This document shows positions 17,901 to 25,672 of a stretch of 64,000 bases of DNA, one piece after another; within the stretch, counting starts at the first letter, position 1; each line of letters opens with the position of its first letter. A program made the translations under genes and the position numbers. The DNA comes from Candidatus Ligilactobacillus avistercoris. GTDB taxonomy: Bacteria > Bacillota > Bacilli > Lactobacillales > Lactobacillaceae. The DNA is taken from NCBI GenBank assembly GCA_019119415.1, contig DWXB01000014.1, positions 59,105-123,104 on the forward strand. Direction: 5' to 3'. Below the pieces are notes generated by a model. It was not told the DNA's origin. It saw nothing but the letters and a program-made list of their open reading frames with translations, and searched no databases.

Positions 17901-18457
17901 TGCGAATTATTGCGGGCGAATACGGTGGTCGGCGGTTGAAGGCTGTTCCCGGAATGAAGACCCGGCCGACGACCGATAAGGTAAAGGAAGCAATGTTTAA
18001 TATGATTGGCCCGTACTTTGACGGGGGGCAATCGTTGGATTTGTTTGCTGGCAGCGGCGGACTGAGTATTGAGGCTGTTTCCCGGGGGATAACGACGGCA
18101 ACGTTGATTGATCACCAGTACCAGGCAATCAAAACGATTAAGGACAACATTGCCGTGACGAAGCACCCGGAACGATTTAATGTGTATAAAAACGATGCTT
18201 CTCGTGCAATTCAGGTGCTAGCGCGGAAGGGAGTCCAGTTCGATCTGGTCTTTTTTGACCCGCCCTACAAGCAACAACAGATTGTTAAGATGATGACGCA
18301 GCTCCAGGAGGAACACCTTCTCTCGCAAGCGGCAACGGTTGTGTGTGAAACGAACCAGGAAGCAAATTTACCGCTTCAGTTTGCCGGGTTTACTGGTATT
18401 AAGCGAGCAAACTATGGCATAACGCAGATAACGATTTATCGTTTTGGGGAGGGATAA
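17900..18457 (+). CDS. rsmD: 16S rRNA (guanine(966)-N(2))-methyltransferase RsmD
   Basis: A 185-residue class I SAM methyltransferase that modifies G966 of 16S rRNA. The family N terminus is RIIAGEYGGRRLKAVPG, the SAM-binding loop is LDLFAGSGGLSIEA (about 46-59), and the catalytic DPPY motif lies in FFDPPYKQQ (near residue 125). GTG 17900 is chosen because the family starts at this point and GGGGGAGG precedes it; an ATG at 17867 would add an unrelated extension. coaD follows two bases after the stop. Confidence 0.95.
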   Translation: MRIIAGEYGGRRLKAVPGMKTRPTTDKVKEAMFNMIGPYFDGGQSLDLFAGSGGLSIEAVSRGITTATLIDHQYQAIKTIKDNIAVTKHPERFNVYKNDASRAIQVLARKGVQFDLVFFDPPYKQQQIVKMMTQLQEEHLLSQAATVVCETNQEANLPLQFAGFTGIKRANYGITQITIYRFGEG

Positions 18458-18459
18458 TC

Positions 18460-18939
18460 ATGCGAGCGCTTTTTCCAGGGAGCTTTGATCCCATTACGGT
18501 GGGACATGTTGATTTGATTACGCGCGCAAGCCGTCTCTTTTCTTCGGTAATGGTAGTGGTAGCCGATAACCCCGCTAAGCCGGGATGGCTGCCCGTTACC
18601 CAGCGGATTGCATTGGTAAAAAAAGCGACCGCGGCACTGCCTAACGTTACGGTGACCGTAACGGATGCGTTAACGGTGACGTTTGCCCGGGAGAATGGTG
18701 CACAGGTAATTGTACGGGGGACCCGGAATACGCAGGACGACGAGTTTGAACGAAACCTAGCAGCGGTTAATTATCACCTCGATCCCACAATTGAAACGGT
18801 TCTTCTTCCAAGTAAACCAGAATTAGCGTTCGTTTCGTCAAGTACGGTGCGTGAAATTGTTCGGTTCGGGGGCGATCCAAAAGAACTAGTTCCACCGGTT
18901 GTTGCGGCGGCCTTAGAGAGGATGCGGGATAATGAGTGA
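18460..18939 (+). CDS. coaD: Phosphopantetheine adenylyltransferase
   Basis: This enzyme adenylates 4'-phosphopantetheine to dephospho-CoA, the penultimate step of CoA synthesis. The nucleotidyltransferase motif GSFDPITVGH is at residues 7-16, RGTRNTQDDEFE follows, and the second nucleotide motif is SSSTVRE near residue 130. At 159 residues it has normal length for the hexameric enzyme. It is coupled to rsmD and overlaps the next gene by 8 bases. Confidence 0.96.
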   Translation: MRALFPGSFDPITVGHVDLITRASRLFSSVMVVVADNPAKPGWLPVTQRIALVKKATAALPNVTVTVTDALTVTFARENGAQVIVRGTRNTQDDEFERNLAAVNYHLDPTIETVLLPSKPELAFVSSSTVREIVRFGGDPKELVPPVVAAALERMRDNE

Positions 18940-19978
18940 AAAGATTAAACAACGGCGCAGTATCTTTACGTGGATATGTGCCGTTGTAATGGCAATTATT
19001 TTTCTAGTAGTTCCGGTTCCCCGGTATGTTGAGTTTCCGGGAGCGGCGCAAAACGTTGCGCAGTACGTTCACGTTGATAGTCATAAGAAACACCCCCACG
19101 GTTCGCTGATGCTGGTGTACGTCAGCATGCTTCGGGCGACACCGATGACCTATACGTTGAGTTACCTTTCACCGTTTACCGAGCGGGAGACGAGTCAGAG
19201 TGTCCTTGCGGGAAACAATAATGCGCAGTTTAACCGGGTACAGCAGTATTACATGAGCGATGCGGTGAATGAAGCTAAGTATGTATCGTTGCGGCTTGCC
19301 CATCTTCCGGTGCGACAACGCTACATTGGAATTTACGTCATGCAGGTGATGAAGCAGTCGAAGTTTAACGGTAAGCTGCGCGTTGGGGATACGGTTACCG
19401 CTGTGAACGGCCACCACTATTCTAACGCAACGGCCTTTCAGCGGGCTCTGGGCGACCAGCGGGTTGGCCAGAGGGTGACGATTACATACCTGCGTAACGG
19501 GAAAAAGCACCAGGCAACTGGGCCGGTTATTAAGCTCCCGGGGACCTCTAGGACGGGGCTGGGAATTGAGCTGGCTAACCGGTCAACGGTTCAAACGCCC
19601 ATTAAGATTAAGGCCGATATGGGGCGTATTGGGGGACCGTCAGCGGGCATGATGTTAACCCTTGAAATGTACCAGCAATTAACGGGGAAAGACCTCACGC
19701 GGGGTCGGCGAATTGCTGGAACCGGAACGATTAGTGCGAGTGGTGCAGTTGGTGACATTGGTGGCGTTGATAAAAAGGTCGTCGCAGCAAGTCGTGCAGG
19801 GGCACAGATTTTCTTTGTTCCTGATAACCCAACACCAGCAGTGGTAAAACGGCTTGACCCCCATGTTCAGAATAACTACCAGGAAGCACGGGCGATGGCG
19901 CGTAAGATTCGGACGCCGATGAAGATTGTTCCCGTTAGAAATGTTCGGGATGCGATCCGGTATTTGGATCATCATTAA
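18932..19978 (+). CDS. PDZ/Lon-type serine protease, YlbL/SepM family
   Basis: A 348-residue membrane-anchored protease. It has one N-terminal helix (about 12-30), then an extracytoplasmic region with a PDZ domain (about 125-200, including KLRVGDTVTAVNG). A C-terminal S16 Lon-like domain has the Ser-Lys dyad: Ser237 in GGPSAG and Lys282 in GGVDKK. Streptococcal SepM matures a competence pheromone, while Bacillus YlbL is linked to cell-division checkpoint release. The substrate here is unknown. The gene lies directly upstream of the comE genes, but a strong terminator lies between them. Confidence 0.9.
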   Translation: MSEKIKQRRSIFTWICAVVMAIIFLVVPVPRYVEFPGAAQNVAQYVHVDSHKKHPHGSLMLVYVSMLRATPMTYTLSYLSPFTERETSQSVLAGNNNAQFNRVQQYYMSDAVNEAKYVSLRLAHLPVRQRYIGIYVMQVMKQSKFNGKLRVGDTVTAVNGHHYSNATAFQRALGDQRVGQRVTITYLRNGKKHQATGPVIKLPGTSRTGLGIELANRSTVQTPIKIKADMGRIGGPSAGMMLTLEMYQQLTGKDLTRGRRIAGTGTISASGAVGDIGGVDKKVVAASRAGAQIFFVPDNPTPAVVKRLDPHVQNNYQEARAMARKIRTPMKIVPVRNVRDAIRYLDHH

Positions 19979-20024
19979 AAAAAGACGGAATTTCATCTTT
20001 GTTGATGAGATTCCGTCTTTTTAT
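19978..20024 (+). terminator. Terminator between the YlbL/SepM gene and comEA
   Basis: A very strong hairpin: 19978-19997 with 20004-20022 and a T-run. It begins at the last base of the protease stop codon and isolates the competence operon. Confidence 0.9.
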
Positions 20025-20055
20025 CCCTAGTTATAAGGTGAGGGGGTGATGATCA

Positions 20056-20700
20056 ATGATGGAATTATGGGAACGACTTATTGATTTTTTTGAGCGTTTT
20101 CGCTTAGTTATTTACACTCTTTTCCTTGTTATTGGGGTGGTTGTGTTTGGGGTGGTTAAGTGGAACAGTGAAACAAAGAAGGCAGTCCCTGAACCATTAG
20201 CAACAACCCAGGTTTCGACTAAGGAGACGCTCGGTCGTTCCCACGCATTAAAAAAAAGAGTGGATTGTGTAGTTGATGTTGAGGGGGCGGTTAATTCTCC
20301 GGGGGTTGTTCGTCTTATGAGTGGGCAACGGGTGGTCAATGCGATTGCCCGTGCTGGTGGGATGAACGACCAAGCAGATAGCGTTCGGGTGAACCTCGCA
20401 AAGAAAATTAGTGATCAAATGATGGTGTACGTTCCCCGAAAGGGCGAAAAGAATAGTCCGGCTACTGGTGACTTAACGACGGCAAATTCCGCTAGCGAAG
20501 CACCGCCAGTTAACCTGAATAGCGCAACCGCTGAACAGTTAATGACAGTCGATGGAATCGGGGCGAAAAAGGCCCAAAAAATTATCCAATTCAGGGAAGA
20601 ACACGGCCCGTTTACTAAGGTGGGCGATCTTCAGCGGGTTGGAGGATTTGGCCCTAAATCAATCAGTGCATTAACGCCGCGCCTTACGGTGGAGGGTTAA
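20056..20700 (+). CDS. comEA: Competence protein ComEA, DNA receptor
   Basis: ComEA binds double-stranded DNA at the outer membrane face during transformation. The 214-residue protein has one N-terminal membrane helix (about 18-36). A SLBB-like domain follows (VVDVEGAVNSPGVVRL, about 73-125), then a Ser/Thr/Ala-rich linker. The C-terminal helix-hairpin-helix pair begins NLNSATAEQLMTVDGIGAKKA (about 155-212). The ATG at 20056 is followed by a second ATG at 20059; GAGGGGGTG lies upstream. comEB and comEC follow, so the order is classical. Confidence 0.95.
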   Translation: MMELWERLIDFFERFRLVIYTLFLVIGVVVFGVVKWNSETKKAVPEPLATTQVSTKETLGRSHALKKRVDCVVDVEGAVNSPGVVRLMSGQRVVNAIARAGGMNDQADSVRVNLAKKISDQMMVYVPRKGEKNSPATGDLTTANSASEAPPVNLNSATAEQLMTVDGIGAKKAQKIIQFREEHGPFTKVGDLQRVGGFGPKSISALTPRLTVEG

Positions 20701-20753
20701 ATAATTTCAATGAGGTGTATACTAGCACCAAGAAGATTATGAAGGGGCGATTA

Positions 20754-21233
20754 ATGATGGCGGAACGAATTCCGTGGGATCAATATTTTATGTTGCAGGC
20801 TGTCTTGTTATCTTCTAGAAGCACGTGTAAACGACTGTCAGTTGGGGCAATTTTAGTCCGTGATCATCGGATTATTGCGGGTGGTTATAATGGTTCGGTT
20901 GTGGGGGATACCCACTGCATTGATGACGATTGCTACCTTGTTGATGGGCACTGTCAACGGACTATTCACGCGGAAATGAACGCTGTCCTTCAGTGCGCTA
21001 AGTTCGGTGTACGGACTGACGGGGCTGACATTTATGTAACTGATTTTCCGTGTCTTCAGTGTACAAAGATGCTGTTGCAGGCAGGAATTAACCGAATTTT
21101 CTACCTGCGGAACTACCATAACGATCCGTACGCAATGCGGCTTTTATCCTTAAAGAAAGTTGCCGTTAATCAGGTTCAAGTAGATATGCACTATTTAGAA
21201 ACTGTATTAGCGGATAAGGGATTAACCGATTAA
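20754..21233 (+). CDS. comEB: ComEB, dCMP deaminase family protein
   Basis: A 159-residue zinc-dependent cytidine/deoxycytidylate deaminase family protein. Zinc ligands and the catalytic Glu are in HAEMNA (His72, Glu74) and PCLQC (Cys100, Cys103), with an extra Cys/His cluster (HCIDDDC, GHC) typical of dCMP deaminases. It can convert dCMP to dUMP. Its need in transformation is doubtful in Bacillus, although it is almost always kept between comEA and comEC. ATG 20754 (or 20757) has AAGGGG six bases upstream; an earlier GTG at 20715 has no site. Confidence 0.93.
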   Translation: MMAERIPWDQYFMLQAVLLSSRSTCKRLSVGAILVRDHRIIAGGYNGSVVGDTHCIDDDCYLVDGHCQRTIHAEMNAVLQCAKFGVRTDGADIYVTDFPCLQCTKMLLQAGINRIFYLRNYHNDPYAMRLLSLKKVAVNQVQVDMHYLETVLADKGLTD

Positions 21234-21357
21234 TTATCGTGCGCAGCAGCTGATAATTGTTGGCTGTGTTGATGTTATCCTTCTTGCTTGGATATTAATT
21301 CGGTGGTCCTGGTTAGGGTTAATTCTTCTGGGATTATGGCAAGTCCGGATTTTATTT

Positions 21358-23457
21358 ATGCGGCGGTTAAGCATACTGGTGTGGTCAATGGGATGGCTTG
21401 TTATTGGAAGTTTTACCATTAACCAGCGGACGCACCAGCAACAACTGATGCGGTTAGCGAATCCACATAGGATAACGCAAAATCATGTCGTCGTATCAGG
21501 CGATGAGATTACCCAGAGAGGAAAAATGATTACTTTCACGGGATGGTGGCAGGAAGGACATCAGCGAATCAAGGGAAGGATTAGTCAGCAAGGCCATAAT
21601 ATAGCCTCCGATAAGAAATATACCGTTGTTTTTGATGGGACGGCTCAGGCAGTTGCCGCTCCAACAAACGAAGTCCAACGGGACTGGCGTCTTGAAGCGC
21701 AAGCACAGGGGATTGTGAACGACATTAAAATTGAGCGGTGCCGTTTCATTCCTACTTCCTTAAAGGCAGGGATAGATTATGTTAAGGCGTTTCGGGGAAC
21801 GTTAATTAGGCGTTGTCGCCACCTTAATGAACCACTTAGATGGTTTGCATTAGCGTTATTAACAGGAAAGCTTGAAAACACCGAATTAACGGATCAGGTT
21901 CGGCAATTAGGAATGCTGTATTTGTTCTGCTTGTCGGGATACCATGTTTTTTTGATTCGGTGGTTAGTTAGCAGGTTAGTACGGATATTAGGAGGAACAC
22001 CGCAGTGGGAAAGGTGGCTTTTTCTTGGCGGATTACCCCTCTGGGTAGTAATTGGTGGTAGTAGTCCTGGATTAGTGCGGGCGGCCCTGATGGTTTTTCT
22101 GACGGACATTGTTTATTGGAAAGGACGACGGGTGTTCAATGGAGCCACAAGCTGGGCGGTGGTTTTAGCCGGAAATATTCTCTGGTCACCAGCGATTATT
22201 TTTCAGATGGGAGTTCAGTTAAGTTACCTGTTAACGTTGGGACTAATTATTTTCGCTGAGTCGCATTTGAAGATCTTTCGCCTAAATATGGCTCTTAATG
22301 CTTTGGGATTGCCGTTAATCCTGTGGCACACTTTCCAGTTCAACCTATTAACGGTCCCACTTGCTGTTATTGGAACGGTGGTTTTTAATCTGATAATTGT
22401 TCCAGTAACTGTCCTCGGGGTAGTATTTCCTGGTTTTCAGGGGGATCTTAACGCAATCCTGAAACTGATTGCCGCTGGAATTAGTTTTCTCAGCACGCTC
22501 CCGACCATTATTACGGTTGGACGGCCAGCAGTAATATTTTGTGTGGGGTGGATAGTTAGTTGTTTGCGGTGGCCCCCTGAACGGTGGAGACGGTACGTGC
22601 TTCTCGGAAGTTGCCTATTAATTCAGTGGTTAGTTATCCGAACGCCCTTATCAGACGAAATCGTTTATTTCGATGTTGGTCAGGGAGACTGCAGCCTAAT
22701 CAGGAATGAAACTAGTCATACCATTACGCTGATTGATACTGGCGGCCGGCTTTTTAAATCCCATCACCGGCAAGGAACGCCAGAAATTCAGGCGGTGGGT
22801 GACTACCTATTAAGTCGGGGAATTGATCAGATTGACCAGTTAATTTTAACGCATAAGGATACGGATCATATTGGTAATTTTCCGGCACTAAGTCACCGAA
22901 TTAAAATTCGCCAGCTTTTTGTTCCTGCGGGGATGGAACGTCAATCCCGTTTTAGGGCAGAAGAACGGCAGGCAATGCTTGATTCTACCCGCCTGATTCC
23001 GTTAACAACGCATAATGCTGCACAATTACGGGGAATGACGGTTTTATGGCCTCCTACGCAGGGCAGTGGGGATAATTCAGCATCAATTACGGTAGTGACT
23101 GATTTTCATGGAATAAAGTGTTGGTTTAGTGGTGATTTGGGACAGTCGCAGGAGCGGAAAATCATTCAAACCTATCCAACCCTGCGGATTGATGTTTTAA
23201 AGTGTGGGCACCACGGAAGTAAAACGGCAACCAGTCCTAAATTGGTTGCCAAAACCCATCCGCGCTTAGCAATCATCTCAGTTGGTAAAAATAACCGGTA
23301 CGGTCATCCCGCACCAGCAACCCTTAAAACGTTAGCGCAGTATCGGGTGCCAGTCTTTATGACGAGTCATGACGGCATGGTAAAGCTTGAATGGCGATGG
23401 TTAAACAGGGTAGAATTTAAAACGGTAGTTACTCGAAGGAGGGGAATTTGTGGATAG
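21358..23457 (+). CDS. comEC: ComEC/Rec2 DNA-uptake channel protein (N terminus uncertain)
   Basis: ComEC moves single-stranded DNA across the membrane. From ATG 21358 the protein has 699 residues: an N-terminal OB-like region (to about 130), a competence domain with many helices (LYLFCLSGYHVFLIRW near residue 190, PGLVRA near 240), and a C-terminal metallo-beta-lactamase-like domain (FDVGQGDCSLI, LTHKDTDHIGN, LKCGHHGSKTAT). Its HTHxDHxGG-like motif reads THKDTDH, so the nuclease metal site is partly kept. The reading frame stays open upstream to 21226 and encodes two more hydrophobic stretches, so the real N terminus is probably longer, although no ATG, GTG or TTG exists there. It overlaps holA by 8 bases. 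Confidence 0.9.
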   Translation: MRRLSILVWSMGWLVIGSFTINQRTHQQQLMRLANPHRITQNHVVVSGDEITQRGKMITFTGWWQEGHQRIKGRISQQGHNIASDKKYTVVFDGTAQAVAAPTNEVQRDWRLEAQAQGIVNDIKIERCRFIPTSLKAGIDYVKAFRGTLIRRCRHLNEPLRWFALALLTGKLENTELTDQVRQLGMLYLFCLSGYHVFLIRWLVSRLVRILGGTPQWERWLFLGGLPLWVVIGGSSPGLVRAALMVFLTDIVYWKGRRVFNGATSWAVVLAGNILWSPAIIFQMGVQLSYLLTLGLIIFAESHLKIFRLNMALNALGLPLILWHTFQFNLLTVPLAVIGTVVFNLIIVPVTVLGVVFPGFQGDLNAILKLIAAGISFLSTLPTIITVGRPAVIFCVGWIVSCLRWPPERWRRYVLLGSCLLIQWLVIRTPLSDEIVYFDVGQGDCSLIRNETSHTITLIDTGGRLFKSHHRQGTPEIQAVGDYLLSRGIDQIDQLILTHKDTDHIGNFPALSHRIKIRQLFVPAGMERQSRFRAEERQAMLDSTRLIPLTTHNAAQLRGMTVLWPPTQGSGDNSASITVVTDFHGIKCWFSGDLGQSQERKIIQTYPTLRIDVLKCGHHGSKTATSPKLVAKTHPRLAIISVGKNNRYGHPAPATLKTLAQYRVPVFMTSHDGMVKLEWRWLNRVEFKTVVTRRRGICG

Positions 23458-24484
23458 CGAACAATTACAAAAAAATATTAAAAGTGGAACCGTAGCGCCG
23501 GTGTATCTCATTACTGGTAACGAGCAATATCAGATTGATGAGCTGCATCAGCTGTTTGCTTCCCTAATTCCTCCCGAAGAGCAGGGGTTTAACCTTGCGC
23601 AGTATGATATGGCAACAACGCCAATTGAGGAGGCGGTTGCTGCTGCCCGGGATTTACCTTTTATGGGGGAACGGCGGGTAATTATCGCTAACCGGGCGGA
23701 CTTTCTAGCCGCTAATGGAGCAAAGACGAAGGTCGAGCATAACGTAACTGAGTTAAAGGAATACGTAACTAACCCCGAACCAACATCGGTGCTTGTTCTC
23801 TTTGTCCCAGCGTCGAAGCTTGATGGGCGTAAGAAAGTCGTTAAGGCTTTGAAGAAGGCGGCTGTCGTTGTTGAAACTGAACAGTTAAGTCCGGGAGCTC
23901 TCCGCCAGCGAATTGATAGTTTTCTCAAGCAAAACAATGCGACATTTGCCGACCAACAAGTTAGACAGTTATTTATGAATCGGGTTGGAAATGAGCTAAC
24001 AACGGTAATGGCTGGCCTTACCAAGTTGGTTTTGCTTGCACGGAGTAATGACGGGGTGATTACCCAAAACGCCGTAACGGGGATGATTCCAGCCAACCTT
24101 GAAGAGAACGTTTTTGATTTAACCGATGCGGTTCTTCGGGGGCAGGGGGGGAATGCGCTCCAAATTTACCAAAATCTAATTGCTCAGCGGGAAGAACCTG
24201 TGCGCATCAATGCGGTTTTACTCGGACAGTTTCGGTTGCTTCTGCAGGTTGCAATTCTTAAACGAAACGGGTATGACCAGGGAAGTATCGTTAAGACGCT
24301 CAAGGTTCACCCGTACAGGGTAAAGCTTGCCCTTCAGCATGTTAGTCATCTGCCCTTTAAGGGATTGATTCGGGGATACCATGAACTCTTAACAATCGAT
24401 GAGCGCCTTAAAACAACACAACAGGATCCAGAATTATTGTTTCAAATGTTTTTAATGCGGGTAATTCCTGTTCAGTCAAAGTAA
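23450..24484 (+). CDS. holA: DNA polymerase III subunit delta
   Basis: This 344-residue clamp-loader subunit opens the beta sliding clamp. The N terminus VAPVYLITGNEQYQIDE and the RDLPFMGERRVIIANRADFL segment are family marks. The three-domain AAA+ like architecture lacks Walker motifs, as expected for delta. GTG start at 23450, with AAGGAGGGG upstream, inside the comEC 3' end. Linkage of holA to comEC and then rpsT is the usual Firmicutes order. Confidence 0.93.
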   Translation: MDSEQLQKNIKSGTVAPVYLITGNEQYQIDELHQLFASLIPPEEQGFNLAQYDMATTPIEEAVAAARDLPFMGERRVIIANRADFLAANGAKTKVEHNVTELKEYVTNPEPTSVLVLFVPASKLDGRKKVVKALKKAAVVVETEQLSPGALRQRIDSFLKQNNATFADQQVRQLFMNRVGNELTTVMAGLTKLVLLARSNDGVITQNAVTGMIPANLEENVFDLTDAVLRGQGGNALQIYQNLIAQREEPVRINAVLLGQFRLLLQVAILKRNGYDQGSIVKTLKVHPYRVKLALQHVSHLPFKGLIRGYHELLTIDERLKTTQQDPELLFQMFLMRVIPVQSK

Positions 24485-24498
24485 GTATGATATAAAAG

Positions 24499-24574
24499 AT
24501 GAGCGTGACGAAAGTAATAACCGTTGAATTGGATAACGTAATTCGAAGGTTTCCGTACTTTTTGTTGCGCTCAT
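24499..24574 (+). ncRNA. Long imperfect hairpin after holA, candidate small RNA or repeat
   Basis: ATGAGCG (24499-24505) pairs with CGCTCAT (24568-24574). Inside, GAAAGTA faces TACTTTTTG, AACC faces GGTT, and GAATT faces AATTC around a loop GGATAACGT. Nearly the whole 76 bases fold back on themselves. TATGAT at 24486-24491 could be a -10. No coding potential was noticed. It may be an sRNA, an mRNA-end structure or a small palindromic element. Confidence 0.4.
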
Positions 24575-24601
24575 TGTTTGAAAATGGGGTATTTAAGAAC
24601 A

Positions 24602-24640
24602 GTAAGAAGGCTGGAACTCGTGTCCCAGCCTTTCTTACGT
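24602..24640 (+). terminator. Terminator of the holA transcript
   Basis: GTAAGAAGGCTGG (24602-24614) pairs with CCAGCCTTTCTTAC (24625-24638), with one bulged T. Confidence 0.7.
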
Positions 24641-24649
24641 CATATAAAC

Positions 24650-24682
24650 AACGGAGATGATTCGTGCGAACCATCTCCGTTT
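24650..24682 (-). terminator. Terminator of rpsT
   Basis: A 10-bp perfect stem (24650-24659 with 24672-24681), 13 bases beyond the rpsT stop on the minus strand, followed by GTTTAT. Confidence 0.7.
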
Positions 24683-24694
24683 AAATTATGGTCA

Positions 24695-24949
24695 TTACTT
24701 TGCAAGGCGAGCAGCCATCCGTGACTTGTCACGGGCAGCCTTGTTAGCCTTAATCAGGCCCTTAGCCTTGGCAGAATCAACCGCTGAAACAGCAGCCTTA
24801 AAGAGTTCCTCTTTGTTATCTGCATTTGCTACGACGGCTTTGTCGAACTTCTTAACAGCCGTCCGCATAGCGCTTAACTGCTGTGCGTTCCGAGCGTTCG
24901 CCTGTTCGTTTACCTTAACCCGCTTAATAGCTGACTTAATGATTGGCAT
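24695..24949 (-). CDS. rpsT: 30S ribosomal protein S20
   Basis: An 84-residue basic helical protein starting [21 protein letters not shown], the bS20 family signature, and ending [10 protein letters not shown]. It binds 16S rRNA early in 30S assembly. ATG 24949 is preceded on the minus strand by GGAGGTGACACC, a very strong ribosome binding site; longer in-frame starts to 25003 are not needed. Its place opposite holA and before rpsO is typical. Confidence 0.97.
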   Translation of the reverse strand: MPIIKSAIKRVKVNEQANARNAQQLSAMRTAVKKFDKAVVANADNKEELFKAAVSAVDSAKAKGLIKANKAARDKSRMAARLAK

Positions 24950-25086
24950 GGTGTCACCTCCGCTTACGCGATAATTACGATAATAAATATCATGAAAATT
25001 CAACAGGAACTATTATACAAGAGGCGTCATGGTAATGCAATGTTTATTCCGAGAAGATATTGTTCGGCGAGGATTAATAAAAACAT

Positions 25087-25115
25087 TTGCAATTACCAGC
25101 TTTTTTCGATAGACT
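25087..25115 (+). promoter_or_regulatory. Promoter of rpsO
   Basis: TTGCAA (25087-25092), a 17-bp spacer, then TAGACT (25110-25115). The transcript would start near 25122 and carry a leader of about 96 bases. Confidence 0.75.
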
Positions 25116-25121
25116 AGTGAA

Positions 25122-25217
25122 GTGCAATAGCACAGACCCTGACTTAGTTTACCGCTAACTCACCGACGCTTTACTCGGTTAAGGGTTTCATTAACATAGA
25201 AAGGTGGGAACAGCTTT
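25122..25217 (+). promoter_or_regulatory. rpsO leader RNA with a three-way junction, probable S15 autoregulation site
   Basis: GTGC-AATA-GCAC forms a first small hairpin at 25122-25133. Then ACCCT (25136-25140) pairs with AGGGT (25182-25186), closing two hairpins: TTAG/CTAA (25144-25147 with 25155-25158) and ACCGA/TCGGT (25162-25166 with 25175-25179). S15 binds three-way junctions in 16S rRNA and in some rpsO leaders, so this is a likely feedback site; binding is inferred. Confidence 0.5.
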
Positions 25218-25487
25218 ATGGCTATTTCACAGGAAAAGAAAAACGAAATTATGAAGAAGTATGCCCGGCATGAGGGTGATACTGGTTCTGCTGAGGTTCA
25301 GATTGCTGTCCTAACTGCAGATATCAACGAACTGAACGAACACATTCGGAACCACAAGAAGGATTATGCTTCTCAGCGGGGACTGATGAAGAAGATTGGT
25401 CACCGGCGGAACTTATTAGCATACCTGCGGAAGACTGATATTCAGCGGTACCGTGAATTAATCAAGAGCCTTGGTTTACGGCGGTAA
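25218..25487 (+). CDS. rpsO: 30S ribosomal protein S15
   Basis: An 89-residue uS15 protein. Signatures include [22 protein letters not shown], the RNA-binding [11 protein letters not shown] and a C-terminal [18 protein letters not shown]. It binds the central domain of 16S rRNA at a three-way junction and commonly represses its own mRNA. AAGGTGGGAA precedes the ATG. It has its own promoter, structured leader and strong terminator, so it is a single-gene unit. Confidence 0.97.
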   Translation: MAISQEKKNEIMKKYARHEGDTGSAEVQIAVLTADINELNEHIRNHKKDYASQRGLMKKIGHRRNLLAYLRKTDIQRYRELIKSLGLRR

Positions 25488-25508
25488 TTAATCAGTTTTT
25501 CTGGTTAG

Positions 25509-25543
25509 AATGGACCATGACAATTGTCGTGGTCCATTTTTTA
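25509..25543 (+). terminator. Terminator after rpsO
   Basis: A 13-bp stem (25509-25521 with 25526-25538, one G-T pair, loop AATT) is followed by TTTTT. Confidence 0.9.
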
Positions 25544-25587
25544 TTAAGGAGAACGCCGCAGATTGTGAGAACGGGCTTTTTGGAGGC

Positions 25588-25616
25588 TTCGTGTTTCAGA
25601 ACTCACGTGGTATAAT
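25588..25616 (+). promoter_or_regulatory. Promoter of rnjB
   Basis: A consensus TATAAT at 25611-25616 with a weak -35 TTCGTG at 25588-25593 (17 bp). The leader is about 50 bases. Confidence 0.5.
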
Positions 25617-25672
25617 CGGTAATTAGATATTGGATGAACGAAATAAAGTAAGATATAAAATGAGGTGGAACC

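Noticed and set aside
20056..23457. Competence genes as a horizontally acquired island
   Set aside because: The stretch looks somewhat more AT-rich than its neighbours, but comEA-comEB-comEC-holA is the standard order and there are no mobile-element marks.
23548..24096. Antisense open frame of about 180 codons opposite holA
   Set aside because: holA has family signatures throughout; the antisense frame has no motif or start signal.
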